From Frigoribacterium sp. PhB24 (GTDB lineage Bacteria > Actinomycetota > Actinomycetes > Actinomycetales > Microbacteriaceae): 34,948 bases of DNA. The notes under the pieces are model-generated. The model did no database searches. It saw only the letters and a list, made by a program, of their open reading frames with translations, and was not told the DNA's origin. Location: NCBI RefSeq assembly GCF_003755185.1, contig NZ_RKIC01000015.1:1-34948 (forward strand), in the 5' to 3' direction. Both the position numbers and the translations under genes were made by a program. Positions 1 to 8,128 of the stretch are shown here, piece after piece; positions within the stretch are counted from its first letter, which is position 1, and every line of letters begins with the position of its first letter.

Positions 1-113
1 CTCCTTGTCTTTTGGTCCCGGTGGGGATGTACAGGGTTCGCCACCGTCGCCGAAAAGGATTGGAACGCATCGACTTCGTTACCCCGCCGTGACCTTCATT
101 CCCGCGATCTGGC

Positions 114-290
114 TCAGCCGGCGAGGAACTCGTCGGTGTCGTCAGCGATCCGCGTCCACTGCGTGTGGTGCAGGTAGAGGTCTCCGTCGAGCGCGACGAC
201 CCGGCCGCGGCCGGCAGGTCCGCCGGAACGTCTGCCCGCTGACCGCATCGAGTTGCGTGAACTCGACCGGGTCGACGCGTCGGACATCTG
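114..290 (-). pseudogene. Small frame-disrupted gene remnant
   Basis: No intact gene is visible in 1-397. On the minus strand the reading frame with high third-position GC switches. From about 280 to 215 one frame reads RRVDPVEFTQLDAVSGQ. From about 205 to the TGA at 114-116 another frame reads GRVVALDGDLYLHHTQW and ends IADDTDEFLAG. Neither frame alone gives a convincing protein over the whole stretch, and the only nearby start (ATG at about 290, GTG at 308) lies in the second frame, so two shifts would be needed. I read this as a decayed or mis-sequenced small gene of unknown function. The rest of 1-113 and 291-397 shows nothing supportable. Confidence 0.25.
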
Positions 291-397
291 ACCGCCAAGG
301 CCCGCCACGTGCTCGGCTGGACGGCGAAGCGGTCGTGGCGAGACCGCCTCGACGCCGACGGCCGTGCCCTGCCGAAGGCCCGACCGGCCGACGGTGA

Positions 398-1129
398 TCA
401 GAGCGACTCGGCCAGCAGGGCGAAGGTGCGATCGGGTGCCTCGAGCTGCATGTCGTGGTGCACGCCGGGCAGGCGGCGGATCTGCCAGCCGGCCTGTTGG
501 TAGGCCGACACGAGACGCTCCGGCACGACGGCGGGGGAGTCGTCGGACAGCACGATGACCGAGGGCACCGCAGGCGCCGTCGTCGCGACCGGGTTGAAGG
601 CCACGTCGCGGAACACGCCCGTCGCCATGCCCGAGTCGAACCGGGCGTGGGCCTGATCCAAGGAGGCGCGGGTCGCGTCGTCGTACCCGGCGCGCAGTCG
701 CGCGCTCTTCCGCGCCTGGGTGAGGGCCGCGACACCCATCGTCACGGTGGGCACGGCCCAGAAGAGCCGGCCGGCGAGACCCCTCGTCGGCAGGGCGAGG
801 GAGAACCCCGGGTCGAGGTAGACGGCCGTCCGAGGCTGCAGTCGGTCGACGGCACGGACGAGGACCGAGCCACCCAGCGAATGCCCGACGACACCGTGCA
901 GGCCCCGGGGCAGGGCCGAGGCGACGTCGTCCGCGAACTCGTCGAGCCGGTACGACGACGCCCGGTCGCTCTCACCATGACCCCGCAGATCGAGGGTGGT
1001 GACCGTGTACGAGCCGGTCGCGACGAACCGGTCGACGATCGGCTTCCAGGTCGCGCCGTCGGCGCCGAGCCCGTGGACGAGGGCGACGTGGCGGTCGCCG
1101 TCCCCGACGGTCGTGACATTCAGGTGCAT
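398..1129 (-). CDS. Alpha/beta hydrolase
   Basis: A 243-residue alpha/beta-hydrolase fold protein with no signal peptide, so probably a cytoplasmic esterase or lactonase-like enzyme; the substrate cannot be told. Seen: oxyanion-hole segment LVHGLGADG (about 17-25), DLRGHGESD (47-55), the nucleophile elbow GHSLGG with Ser84, a likely acid in VLSDDSP, and the catalytic His in GVHHDMQLE near the end. The open frame extends upstream to 1162, but I chose the ATG at 1127-1129 because AGGA lies about 8 bases before it and the protein then begins directly with the first beta strand. It is divergent from the DUF1801 gene at 1210, sharing an 80-bp upstream region. Confidence 0.85.
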   Translation of the reverse strand: MHLNVTTVGDGDRHVALVHGLGADGATWKPIVDRFVATGSYTVTTLDLRGHGESDRASSYRLDEFADDVASALPRGLHGVVGHSLGGSVLVRAVDRLQPRTAVYLDPGFSLALPTRGLAGRLFWAVPTVTMGVAALTQARKSARLRAGYDDATRASLDQAHARFDSGMATGVFRDVAFNPVATTAPAVPSVIVLSDDSPAVVPERLVSAYQQAGWQIRRLPGVHHDMQLEAPDRTFALLAESL

Positions 1130-1209
1130 GACGACCATCCTGCCTGTCACCATGGGGTCCACGCCGATCCGACCGGGTAGACGGACGCACGCACGAGAAG
1201 GGCACGACC

Positions 1210-1650
1210 ATGGCCGACGCCGGGTTCAGCACAGAAGAGAAAGCCGCGATGAAGCAGCGCGCCGCCGAACTGCGGGCCGAGGCCAAACGCCAGAAGCTGG
1301 CCGACAAGTCCGCTGCCGAGGCACAGGACGCCGCAGCCGCCATCGCGGCGATGACGGACGTCGAGCGGCCCGTCGCCCAGATGGTGCACGAGGTCGTCGC
1401 CGAGCACGCCCCGAACCTCGCCCCCAAGACCTGGTACGGCTTCCCGGCCTACGCCAAGGAGGACGGCAAGGCCGTCGTCTTCTTCCAGCCGGGCGCCAAG
1501 TTCGGCACGCGTTACTCGACCCTCGGGTTCCAGGACGGCGCCCGGCTCGACGACGGCACCCTCTGGCCCACCTCGTACGCGGTGACCAGCGACGACGACG
1601 CGACCCGCGCCTCCGTCGCCGCCCTCGTCCGGAAGGCCGCCGGACTCTGA
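1210..1650 (+). CDS. DUF1801 family protein
   Basis: A 146-residue soluble protein. The N-terminal 45 residues are Ala/Lys/Glu-rich and probably helical. The rest carries the DUF1801 (YdhG-like) pattern: a helix, the motif PKTWYGFPAY (about 72-81), then beta strands with VVFFQPGAKFGTRYSTLGF. The family has a compact fold similar to frataxin-like iron-binding proteins, but its biochemical role is not established. GAGAAGGG lies about 6 bases before the ATG. It stands alone: the hydrolase to the left is divergent and the membrane protein to the right is convergent. Confidence 0.75.
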   Translation: MADAGFSTEEKAAMKQRAAELRAEAKRQKLADKSAAEAQDAAAAIAAMTDVERPVAQMVHEVVAEHAPNLAPKTWYGFPAYAKEDGKAVVFFQPGAKFGTRYSTLGFQDGARLDDGTLWPTSYAVTSDDDATRASVAALVRKAAGL

Positions 1651-1690
1651 CGCGTCGGTACGCGTCAGTACGCGTCAGTACGCGTCGGCC
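1651..1690. repeat. Four 10-bp tandem repeats
   Basis: Four head-to-tail copies of CGCGTCRGTA (the fourth ends GGCC) lie between the stop of the DUF1801 gene and the C-terminal codons of the convergent membrane protein, whose stop codon at 1675-1677 falls inside copy 3. Confidence 0.9.
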
Positions 1691-2091
1691 GACAAGGCAG
1701 CGAGCAGGTAGACCAAGGGCGACGCGAACGCGACGAGCGCCGCGAGGACGATCGCGGTGATCGAGAGCCCCGGCAGACGGTGCCGTCGACCGAGCGCGAT
1801 GCTCGCGCAGGCGATCACGGCGATCGCGAGGGCCCAGCACAGGAACGACGCGCCGAAGGTCACGGCGACGGCGTGGATGCCGTACGCGGCCGCTTCGCCC
1901 TCGTACGAGTAGATCATCGGCACGAGGGCCCTGAACGGCAGGATCACCTCGGCGACGACGAGCGCCGCCGAGACGATCGGCAGGACGAGGAGGCGCGGGC
2001 GCCGTGGCCGCGGCGGACGCGCCGCCGGCGGGGGAGTCCAGATCGGCGGCGGACCGGACGGGAGCGGCGGTGCGGTCGGTGGCGTGCCCAT
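1675..2091 (-). CDS. Small integral membrane protein, unknown function
   Basis: A 138-residue protein not assigned to a family. After a Pro-rich, basic N-terminal tail (residues 1-32) it has about three hydrophobic segments (roughly 33-53, 73-97 and 108-130). The frame extends to a GTG at 2139, but the ATG at 2089-2091 is preceded by TATCGT with a 6-base gap, the spacing of a leaderless promoter seen repeatedly here, so I favour the shorter form. The upstream region lies back to back with the TPP riboswitch of the thiamine transporter. Its stop codon falls within a 10-bp tandem repeat. Confidence 0.65.
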   Translation of the reverse strand: MGTPPTAPPLPSGPPPIWTPPPAARPPRPRRPRLLVLPIVSAALVVAEVILPFRALVPMIYSYEGEAAAYGIHAVAVTFGASFLCWALAIAVIACASIALGRRHRLPGLSITAIVLAALVAFASPLVYLLAALSADAY

Positions 2092-2170
2092 CCCGACACG
2101 ATAGACGGACGGGTCCGTTGGTGCCGCCGGGGAGGGCACGACCGCTCGGCGCTATGATCGTCCTCACAAC

Positions 2171-2258
2171 ACACGGGAGTCCGGTGAGCCGGGCTGAGAG
2201 GAAGCGAACCACGCTTCGACCGTCGAACCTGATCTGGGTCATGCCAGCGCAGGGAGGA
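2171..2258 (+). promoter_or_regulatory. TPP riboswitch (thi box)
   Basis: The conserved thi-box blocks are present in order: GGGAGTCCGGTGAGCCGG, GCTGAGAGGAAGC, then GAACCTGATCTGGGTCATGC and CAGCGCAGGGAGGAG. The element runs directly into the ribosome binding site (GGAGGAG, 2252-2258), which sits 9 bases before the ATG of ykoE. This suggests ligand-dependent sequestration of the Shine-Dalgarno sequence, that is translational control by thiamine pyrophosphate. No separate terminator hairpin with a U tract is seen between it and the gene. Confidence 0.95.
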
Positions 2259-2267
2259 GAAGAACAG

Positions 2268-2930
2268 ATGTCCACGTCCACGCCCGAAAACCGTTCCACG
2301 GCGGCTCGCGACAACTCGACCGGCTTCGCGCCGAAGGCCCGCACCACCCCGACCCGCCGGTGGCGGGTCGTCGACATCGTCGTCGCCAGCGTCATCGGCG
2401 TCGCCGCCGGCGTCGTCTTCTGGGCCTGGGGCCTCGCCTACACCCCCATCGACAGCGTCCTGAGCTTCTCGGGCGGCTTCGAGGGCATCCTCAACGGCGG
2501 GTGGCTCTTCGCCGGCGTGCTCGGCGGCATCGTCATCCGGAAGCCCGGCGCCGCCGTCTACACCGAGGTCGTCGCGGCGGTCGTCTCGATGCTGATCGGC
2601 ACCCAGTGGGGCTTCTCGGTGCTCATCTGGGGCATCGTCCAAGGCCTGGGCGCCGAGATCGTGCTCGCGGTCTTCCTCTACAAGTCGTGGCGGATCGGCA
2701 CGGTGCTGCTCGCCGGTGCCGTCGCAGGCCTCGCCGTCGGCCTGATGGACACGAGCTTCGCCTCGGCCGCGGCCTACGCGAGCGGGTCGAAGACGATCTA
2801 CGTCGTGACCTCCGTCGTCTCGGGCACGGTCATCGCCGGCCTGCTGTCGTGGCTGGCGGCCCGAGGTCTCGCCCGCACGGGCGCGCTGTCCCGGTTCGCC
2901 TCGGGACGCTCGGCGGACGCCCGGGTCTAG
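2268..2930 (+). CDS. ykoE: ECF transporter substrate-binding (S) component, YkoE family
   Basis: A 220-residue membrane protein that would be the substrate-specificity subunit of an energy-coupling-factor transporter for thiamine or its hydroxymethylpyrimidine precursor. The first 35 residues are polar; then come about five to six hydrophobic segments, starting RRWRVVDIVVASVIGVAAGV and ending VVSGTVIAGLLSWLA. The motif around SGGFEGILNGGWLFAGVLGG fits YkoE. The frame is open back to 2004, but that extension would translate the riboswitch; the ATG at 2268 has an ideal GGAGGAG site. It is first in the ykoE-ykoD-ykoC order, and the TPP riboswitch independently supports the substrate. Confidence 0.92.
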   Translation: MSTSTPENRSTAARDNSTGFAPKARTTPTRRWRVVDIVVASVIGVAAGVVFWAWGLAYTPIDSVLSFSGGFEGILNGGWLFAGVLGGIVIRKPGAAVYTEVVAAVVSMLIGTQWGFSVLIWGIVQGLGAEIVLAVFLYKSWRIGTVLLAGAVAGLAVGLMDTSFASAAAYASGSKTIYVVTSVVSGTVIAGLLSWLAARGLARTGALSRFASGRSADARV

Positions 2931-2942
2931 GCGCGCCTCCTC

Positions 2943-4466
2943 GTGGCCCTTCCCGTGAGCGGATCGAACGGCGGGCGGCGGGCACCGGACGCCGGTGCCC
3001 GCGTCACCGCGCGTGGCTGGGGCTGGCGCCACGCCGGCCGCCGCCTGCCCGCCGTCGCGCAGCTCGACCTCGAGGTGGCCCCCGGCGAGCGCGTGCTGCT
3101 GCTCGGGGCGTCCGGCGCGGGCAAGTCCACCCTGCTCGCCGGTCTCGCCGGAGTGCTCGGCGGTGACGACGAGGGTGACGAGGCCGGCGACCTGCTGGTC
3201 GACGGCCGCGCACCCGCCGAACAGCGCGGCCGGGTCGGCCTCGTGCTGCAGGACCCCGACTCGCAGGTCGTCCTCGCCCGCGTCGGCGACGACGTCGCGT
3301 TCGGCTGCGAGAACCTCGGCGTGCCGCGCGACGAGATCTGGCGCCGTGTCGGGTACTCCCTCGAGGCCGTGGGGCTCGACCTGCCTCTGAGCCATTCGAC
3401 CTCTGAGCTCAGCGGTGGCCAGAAACAACGGCTCGCGCTCGCCGGGGCTCTCGCCATGCGGCCCGGGCTGCTGCTGCTCGACGAGCCGACCGCCAACCTC
3501 GACCCTCAGGGTGTCGTCGAGGTGCGCGACGCCGTGGCCCGGGTCGTCGCCGACTCCGGGGCGACGCTCGTCGTCGTCGAGCACCGGGTCTCGGTCTGGC
3601 TGCCCGTCGTCGACCGGGTCGTCGTGCTCGACGCGGGTGGGGGAGTCCTCGCCGACGGGCGACCCGACGACGTGCTGCGGTCCGAACGCGACCGTCTCGT
3701 CGACGCGGGGGGGTGGGTCCCCGGCGCCGCGCCTCCTGCGCCCGTCCGGTCGCGCACGACCGGTGGCCTGCTGCTCACGGCGTCGGGCCTCGAGGTGGGG
3801 CACAAGGGGCCCAAGGGGCGCGCGGTCGCCGCCGGCATCGACCTCGCCGTCACCGAGGGGCGTGCGCTCGCCGTCACCGGCACGAACGGCTCGGGCAAGT
3901 CGACGCTCGCTCTCACCGTCGCGGGGCTGCTCGCGCCCGTCGCGGGTGCTCTCGAGGCCACTCCACCGTTCGCCGACGGGGCCGGCCCGTCGCCGATCCG
4001 GTGGCGGCCGCGCCAACTGCTCACCCGCGTCGGCACGGTGTTCCAGGACCCCGAACACCAGTTCCTGACGGGGACGGTGCGCCGCGAACTCGCGGTGGGG
4101 CCGGAGGCGCTGGGCACGTCCCCGACGGAGGTCGCGTCGCGCGTCGACCACCTCCTGGACCGGTTGCGGCTCGACCACCTCGCGGGGGCGAACCCGTTCA
4201 CGCTCTCGGGCGGTGAGAAGCGGCGGCTCTCGGTCGCGACGGTGCTCGCGTCGCGGCCGTCGTTGCTCGTGCTCGACGAGCCGACCTTCGGGCAGGACGC
4301 CCGCACCTGGCGCGAGCTCGTGACCCTGCTGGCCGACCTGCTCGACGAGGGTCGGGCGGTCGTCGCCGTCACCCACGACGCCGAGTTCGTGTCGGCTCTC
4401 GCCGACGACGTGCTCGACCTGAGCGCGCACGCCCGCCGCGCCGACACCGCCGCGGTGCGTCGATGA
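2943..4466 (+). CDS. ykoD: ECF transporter ATPase, two fused ABC domains
   Basis: A 507-residue protein with two ABC ATPase domains in one chain, the energising module of the thiamine/HMP ECF transporter, at the cytoplasmic face of the membrane. Domain 1: Walker A GASGAGKS (55-62), Q-loop VLQDPDSQ (101-108), signature LSGGQ (156-160), Walker B LLLLDEP (176-182). Domain 2: GTNGSGKS (313-320), VFQDPEHQF, LSGGE (421-425), LLVLDEP (441-447), switch His in AVTHDAEF. Domain 1 has VVVEHR as its H-loop. The start is probably GTG at 2943, 12 bases after ykoE, or GTG at 2955; neither has a strong binding site, so translational coupling is likely. Its stop overlaps the next start. Confidence 0.92.
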   Translation: MALPVSGSNGGRRAPDAGARVTARGWGWRHAGRRLPAVAQLDLEVAPGERVLLLGASGAGKSTLLAGLAGVLGGDDEGDEAGDLLVDGRAPAEQRGRVGLVLQDPDSQVVLARVGDDVAFGCENLGVPRDEIWRRVGYSLEAVGLDLPLSHSTSELSGGQKQRLALAGALAMRPGLLLLDEPTANLDPQGVVEVRDAVARVVADSGATLVVVEHRVSVWLPVVDRVVVLDAGGGVLADGRPDDVLRSERDRLVDAGGWVPGAAPPAPVRSRTTGGLLLTASGLEVGHKGPKGRAVAAGIDLAVTEGRALAVTGTNGSGKSTLALTVAGLLAPVAGALEATPPFADGAGPSPIRWRPRQLLTRVGTVFQDPEHQFLTGTVRRELAVGPEALGTSPTEVASRVDHLLDRLRLDHLAGANPFTLSGGEKRRLSVATVLASRPSLLVLDEPTFGQDARTWRELVTLLADLLDEGRAVVAVTHDAEFVSALADDVLDLSAHARRADTAAVRR

Positions 4467-5257
4467 GCGTCCTGATTCCGGTCGAGGCGACCGGCGCGGT
4501 GGGGCGCGTCAACCCGGTCGCCAAGCTGCTCGCCGCCGTCGTGCTCGCCGTGGCCCTGCTGCTCTCCATCGACTGGGTGTCGGCCGGTACCGCGCTGCTG
4601 CTCGAGGCTCTGCTGCTGCCGTTCGCGGGGCTCTCGCCCCGGCAACTGCTCGCGCGCACGGCACCGCTCTGGATCGCCGCCCCGACGTCGGTCGTCGCCA
4701 TCGCCCTGTACGGACGCGACGGCGGCGCGGCGGTGTTCGAGCTGGGCTTCCTGTCGGTGACCGAGGGGTCGCTCGCCCTCGCCGGCGCGATCGGCCTGCG
4801 CATCCTCGCCGTCGGGGTGCCCGGCATCGTGCTGTTCGCCACGACCGATCCGACCGACCTCGCCGACGGTCTCGGTCAGGTCCTGCGGCTGCCGGCGCGT
4901 TTCGTGCTGGGCGGCCTCGCCGGGTTGCGCCTGGTCGGGTTGTTCATGGACGACTGGCGGCAGCTCGCCCTGGCCCGCCGGGCCCGCGGCGTCGCGGACT
5001 CGGGCGGCCCGCTGGGCGCGCTGAAGCGCTTCGGGCAGCAGGCGTTCTCGCTGCTCGTGCTGTCGGTCCGACGCGGCAGCAAACTGGCCACCGCGATGGA
5101 GGCCAAGGGTTTCGGCAGCGACACCCCGCGCACCTGGGCGCGTCCGTCGTCGTTCGGGCTGCGCGACGTGGTGCTCGTGGCCCTCGGCGTCGTCATCGCC
5201 GCCGCCGCGATCACCGCGGCCGTGTCGGCCGGCACCTGGGAGTTCGTCCTTGCCTGA
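4463..5257 (+). CDS. ykoC: ECF transporter transmembrane coupling (T) component
   Basis: A 264-residue EcfT/CbiQ-type membrane protein that couples the two ATPase domains to the S component. Hydrophobic segments lie near 20-58, 66-84, 103-126 and 234-256. The cytoplasmic coupling helices carry the two expected short motifs: ARG at 174-176 (LARRARGVAD), and at 214-216 AKG (AMEAKGFGS), where the family usually has a second A-R-G. It starts at ATG 4463, overlapping the ykoD stop by 4 bases (ATGA), which shows tight translational coupling. Expression should follow the TPP riboswitch at 2171. Confidence 0.9.
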   Translation: MSVLIPVEATGAVGRVNPVAKLLAAVVLAVALLLSIDWVSAGTALLLEALLLPFAGLSPRQLLARTAPLWIAAPTSVVAIALYGRDGGAAVFELGFLSVTEGSLALAGAIGLRILAVGVPGIVLFATTDPTDLADGLGQVLRLPARFVLGGLAGLRLVGLFMDDWRQLALARRARGVADSGGPLGALKRFGQQAFSLLVLSVRRGSKLATAMEAKGFGSDTPRTWARPSSFGLRDVVLVALGVVIAAAAITAAVSAGTWEFVLA

Positions 5258-5813
5258 GCACGTCGACGTCGACGACGCCGTCGGTGACCTGCTGCGCCGA
5301 GCCGAGGAGGCGCGGGTCGGGTCGCCTCGCGTGGTCCTGCTGATCGACGGCCGGTCGGGTTCGGGCAAGACCACGCTCGGTCGTGCGGTGGCCGCCGCCT
5401 GGCCCGCTGACCGCCTCGGCCCCGCTCGTCTGGTCCACCTCGACGACGTCTACCCCGGCTGGCACGGGCTCGAGGCGGCGTCGCGCGTCGTCGAGACGTC
5501 GCTGCTGTCGACCACCGCCCCCGGATGGCGGCGGTGGGACTGGGAGCACGGTCGTGCGGGGTCGTGGGAGGCGCTCGACCCGGCCGACTCGCTGATCGTC
5601 GAGGGGGCCGGATCGTTGACCCGCGCCTCCTCGTCGCTGGCCGACGTGCGTGTCTGGCTCGAGCTCGACGCCGAGACCCGTCGGCGACGGGCGCTCGGCC
5701 GCGACGGTGCCGCCTTCGAGCCGTGGTGGGACGTCTGGGCCGCCCAAGAAGAACGACACCTCGCCCGATGGTCGCCGCGGGGCCTCGCCGACGTGGTCGT
5801 CGACGCCCGGTAG
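5250..5813 (+). CDS. P-loop nucleoside-kinase-like protein
   Basis: A 187-residue soluble ATP-binding protein of the uridine kinase-like P-loop group. Seen: Walker A GRSGSGKTT (34-42), an acidic pair in HLDDVYPGW (about 64-72) where uridine kinases place their substrate-binding Asp, and SLIVEGAGSL resembling a Walker B strand. The substrate is not known from sequence. The start appears to be TTG at 5250, which overlaps the end of ykoC by 8 bases; no good ATG exists in frame nearby, and a GTG further in is possible. The overlap places it in the riboswitch-controlled transporter operon, which makes a phosphorylation step for an imported pyrimidine or thiazole thinkable, but that is inference. 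Confidence 0.75.
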   Translation: MPEHVDVDDAVGDLLRRAEEARVGSPRVVLLIDGRSGSGKTTLGRAVAAAWPADRLGPARLVHLDDVYPGWHGLEAASRVVETSLLSTTAPGWRRWDWEHGRAGSWEALDPADSLIVEGAGSLTRASSSLADVRVWLELDAETRRRRALGRDGAAFEPWWDVWAAQEERHLARWSPRGLADVVVDAR

Positions 5814-5824
5814 CGACCGCGGCG

Positions 5825-8086
5825 TCAGAGCACCCCCCGAGCCCGCAGCAGCTCGCCCAGCACGGGCGAGACGGCGACGGCGAACGCCGTCGTGAGGTGG
5901 ACGCGATCTTGCTTGACGGGGACATCGCCGACGAACGCGGGGCAGAGATCGTCGACGCAGGTCAGCACCCGCAGGTCGATGAACGTCCCGCCGACGGTCT
6001 CGAGGACCGCGCGGTCGGCCGCCGCACGGTCGATCCACGTGGGGGACGTCCGTGAGATGCAGTCGACCGGACTGCCGGCACGCCGGAAGCACGACGCGAT
6101 GTCGGCGTCGTCGGGGGGAGGCGTGAGGACGACGACGGACCCGGTGGCCTCGGCCGCTCGGCGGGCGTAGGCCCCGAACCCCTCGGCCCAGCGGTCGGGG
6201 GTGATAGTGCCCGCGCCGGCTTCGGTCAACGCCTGGTACGAGTTCGTGACCAGGACGACGTCGGGGTGCGTGTCCTCGATGAGCGCGAGGGTCTCGTCGT
6301 TGTGCGCCCGGCAGCTGTCGATGATGCCGGCGACGTCGTTCTGCACCCGGACGTCGACGAACGGGCAGGCGAACTTGGCCCGGTTGACGAGGGTGAGACC
6401 GCCGTCGGGAGCTTCGGCCAGGGGGACGAGGGCGTCGAGCTCGTGCATGGCCGTCGAGTCGCCGACGAGCATGACCGTGGTGGTCGCCCCGCGAGAGGTC
6501 CATGTGCACTCGTCCTGGGTCAACCCCTTGGCCTCGGCGTCCCCGCAGGCGAGACGCGGACTGCCGCCGCTCGTCCCGGCGAGGACGGACTCGATGTCGG
6601 GGTCGAGGTCGGGCCACGACGTGGCCGAGAGAGAGCGTGCCACCTCGGCGGACCACTCGTCGAGCGCCGGGACGTCGAGGTCGTCGGTGCCGCCCGACCC
6701 GCCGGCCTCGCCCGCTTCGCCGCCCGCCTCGTCTCCCGTCTCGCTGCCGGAGCGTCCGTCGGCCGACGCGGCGGGCAGGAGGGGAGGAGCGGTCGTGGGT
6801 CGTACGGCGTCCAGGGCGAGGGCGGCGGCCGTGAGGGCGGCTACCGCGAGCAGCGCCACCCCGCCGCGTCGATAGGTCGGCCGGTGCTCTCGTCGCCATC
6901 GTCGCCAGGCCTGCGCGCGCGGTCCCGGCTCGAGGAGGGGCGACGCGATGAGCGGGCGCTCGACCAGGTGGTAGCTCAGAGCGGACAGGACGAGCGTGGT
7001 CGTGAGCACGGCCGGCCAGAGCCTCGCCGGCTCGTCACCCAGCAGTGACGTGCCGATCACGAGCACGACGAAGTGCCAGAGGTAGATCGAGTACGACAGG
7101 TCGCCCACGACCGACACGGGTCGGGCTGCGAGGGGCCCGAGCCAGGGTGTGCCCGAGTTCCCGGTGCCGGCCGCGAGGACGAGCAGTGTCGCGGCCACGG
7201 GCAGCAATGCCCCCGGAGCCGGGAACGGGACGGCGGTCGTCGTGATCCACGCCGACACCACGACACCACCGAGACCCGTCCACGCCAGGACCGGCCGAAG
7301 AACGGCGGGGAGTCGGTCCACCAGGGGCGATGCCGTCGCGAGGAGTGCCCCGAGGGCGAGCTCCCACGCGCGCGTGAGGCTCGAGAAGTAGGCGACGGTC
7401 GGCATCGCCGTGGACTGCCGCCAGGCCACGGTGAACGACGCCGCCGCGACGACCAGGAGGAGCACGCCGAGGGTGACCCGCGGGACGGGCCGCCCTCGAC
7501 GACCGGCGACCGCGACGGCCGCGACGACCGCGAGCGGCCAGACGAGGTAGAACTGCTCTTCGACCGCCAACGACCAGTAGTGCTGGAAGGGCGACTCGGG
7601 GCCCTGGGCCGCGAAGTAGTCGGTGCCGACGGCTGCGAAGTGCCAGTTGGCCAGCGACGCGACGGACCACAGGGCGTCCACGGCGGCCGAGGCCCCCCGG
7701 GCCGGACCGATCGCGAGCCAGGTGACGATCGTCCCCGCCACGAGGACGACGACGCTCGCCGGCACGATGCGCCGGATGCGCCGTCGCCAGAAGTCGAGGA
7801 TCGACACCCGGCCGTGCCGGTCGGCCTCGCGCAGCAGCAGCCCGGTGATCAAGAAGCCGGACACCACGAAGAAGACGTCGACCCCCACGAAACCACCGGC
7901 AGGCCGTCCGGTGACGTGCTCGAACACGACCATGGTCACGGCGAGGGCGCGGAGGGCCTGGACGTCGAGTCGATGGCTGCGGGGGGTGCTCTGCGAGCCG
8001 CCGGCACCGGCGCCCGCCTCGGCCTCGGCGCGACGTGGGGGACTGATGGTCGTGACGATGATGTGCTCCCGTTCTTCCGACGACAT
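5825..8086 (-). CDS. Acyltransferase 3 family membrane protein with C-terminal SGNH domain
   Basis: About 753 residues. The N-terminal half is an OafA/YrhL-type acyltransferase: RLDVQALRALAV, then VVFEHV with the conserved His, GVDVFFVVSGFLITGLLL and FWRRRIRRIVPA, followed by some ten hydrophobic segments. A Gly/Ser/Glu-rich linker leads to a periplasmic-side SGNH hydrolase-like domain: MLVGDSTAMHELD holds the Ser block, VVLVTNSYQ the middle block, and DRVHLT near the end the Asp/His pair. Such fusions O-acetylate surface glycans. The frame has an ATG at 8098, but that lies in the probable -10 element TAATAT (8104-8099); the ATG at 8084-8086 is a better start and would be nearly leaderless. 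Confidence 0.88.
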   Translation of the reverse strand: MSSEEREHIIVTTISPPRRAEAEAGAGAGGSQSTPRSHRLDVQALRALAVTMVVFEHVTGRPAGGFVGVDVFFVVSGFLITGLLLREADRHGRVSILDFWRRRIRRIVPASVVVLVAGTIVTWLAIGPARGASAAVDALWSVASLANWHFAAVGTDYFAAQGPESPFQHYWSLAVEEQFYLVWPLAVVAAVAVAGRRGRPVPRVTLGVLLLVVAAASFTVAWRQSTAMPTVAYFSSLTRAWELALGALLATASPLVDRLPAVLRPVLAWTGLGGVVVSAWITTTAVPFPAPGALLPVAATLLVLAAGTGNSGTPWLGPLAARPVSVVGDLSYSIYLWHFVVLVIGTSLLGDEPARLWPAVLTTTLVLSALSYHLVERPLIASPLLEPGPRAQAWRRWRREHRPTYRRGGVALLAVAALTAAALALDAVRPTTAPPLLPAASADGRSGSETGDEAGGEAGEAGGSGGTDDLDVPALDEWSAEVARSLSATSWPDLDPDIESVLAGTSGGSPRLACGDAEAKGLTQDECTWTSRGATTTVMLVGDSTAMHELDALVPLAEAPDGGLTLVNRAKFACPFVDVRVQNDVAGIIDSCRAHNDETLALIEDTHPDVVLVTNSYQALTEAGAGTITPDRWAEGFGAYARRAAEATGSVVVLTPPPDDADIASCFRRAGSPVDCISRTSPTWIDRAAADRAVLETVGGTFIDLRVLTCVDDLCPAFVGDVPVKQDRVHLTTAFAVAVSPVLGELLRARGVL

Positions 8087-8097
8087 TGTGCAGGGCA

Positions 8098-8104
8098 TAT
8101 ATTA
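8098..8104. promoter_or_regulatory. Overlapping divergent -10 elements
   Basis: On the plus strand 8098-8103 reads TATATT, facing the beta-helix gene. On the minus strand 8104-8099 reads TAATAT, facing the acyltransferase gene. This is the most AT-rich spot in the area. Just beside it at about 8106-8124 is a dyad with CCAGG and CCTGG arms 9 bases apart, a possible operator. No good -35 boxes are evident. Confidence 0.5.
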
Positions 8105-8128
8105 CCCAGGCGCGTGTACCCTGGTGTC

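Noticed and set aside
2004-2267. N-terminal extension of ykoE
   Set aside because: It would translate across the TPP riboswitch and ignore the clear ribosome binding site.
1944-4430. 828-residue open frame on the minus strand
   Set aside because: Antisense to the ykoE/ykoD genes; Arg/Asp/Gly-rich, low-complexity translation typical of a shadow frame in GC-rich coding DNA.
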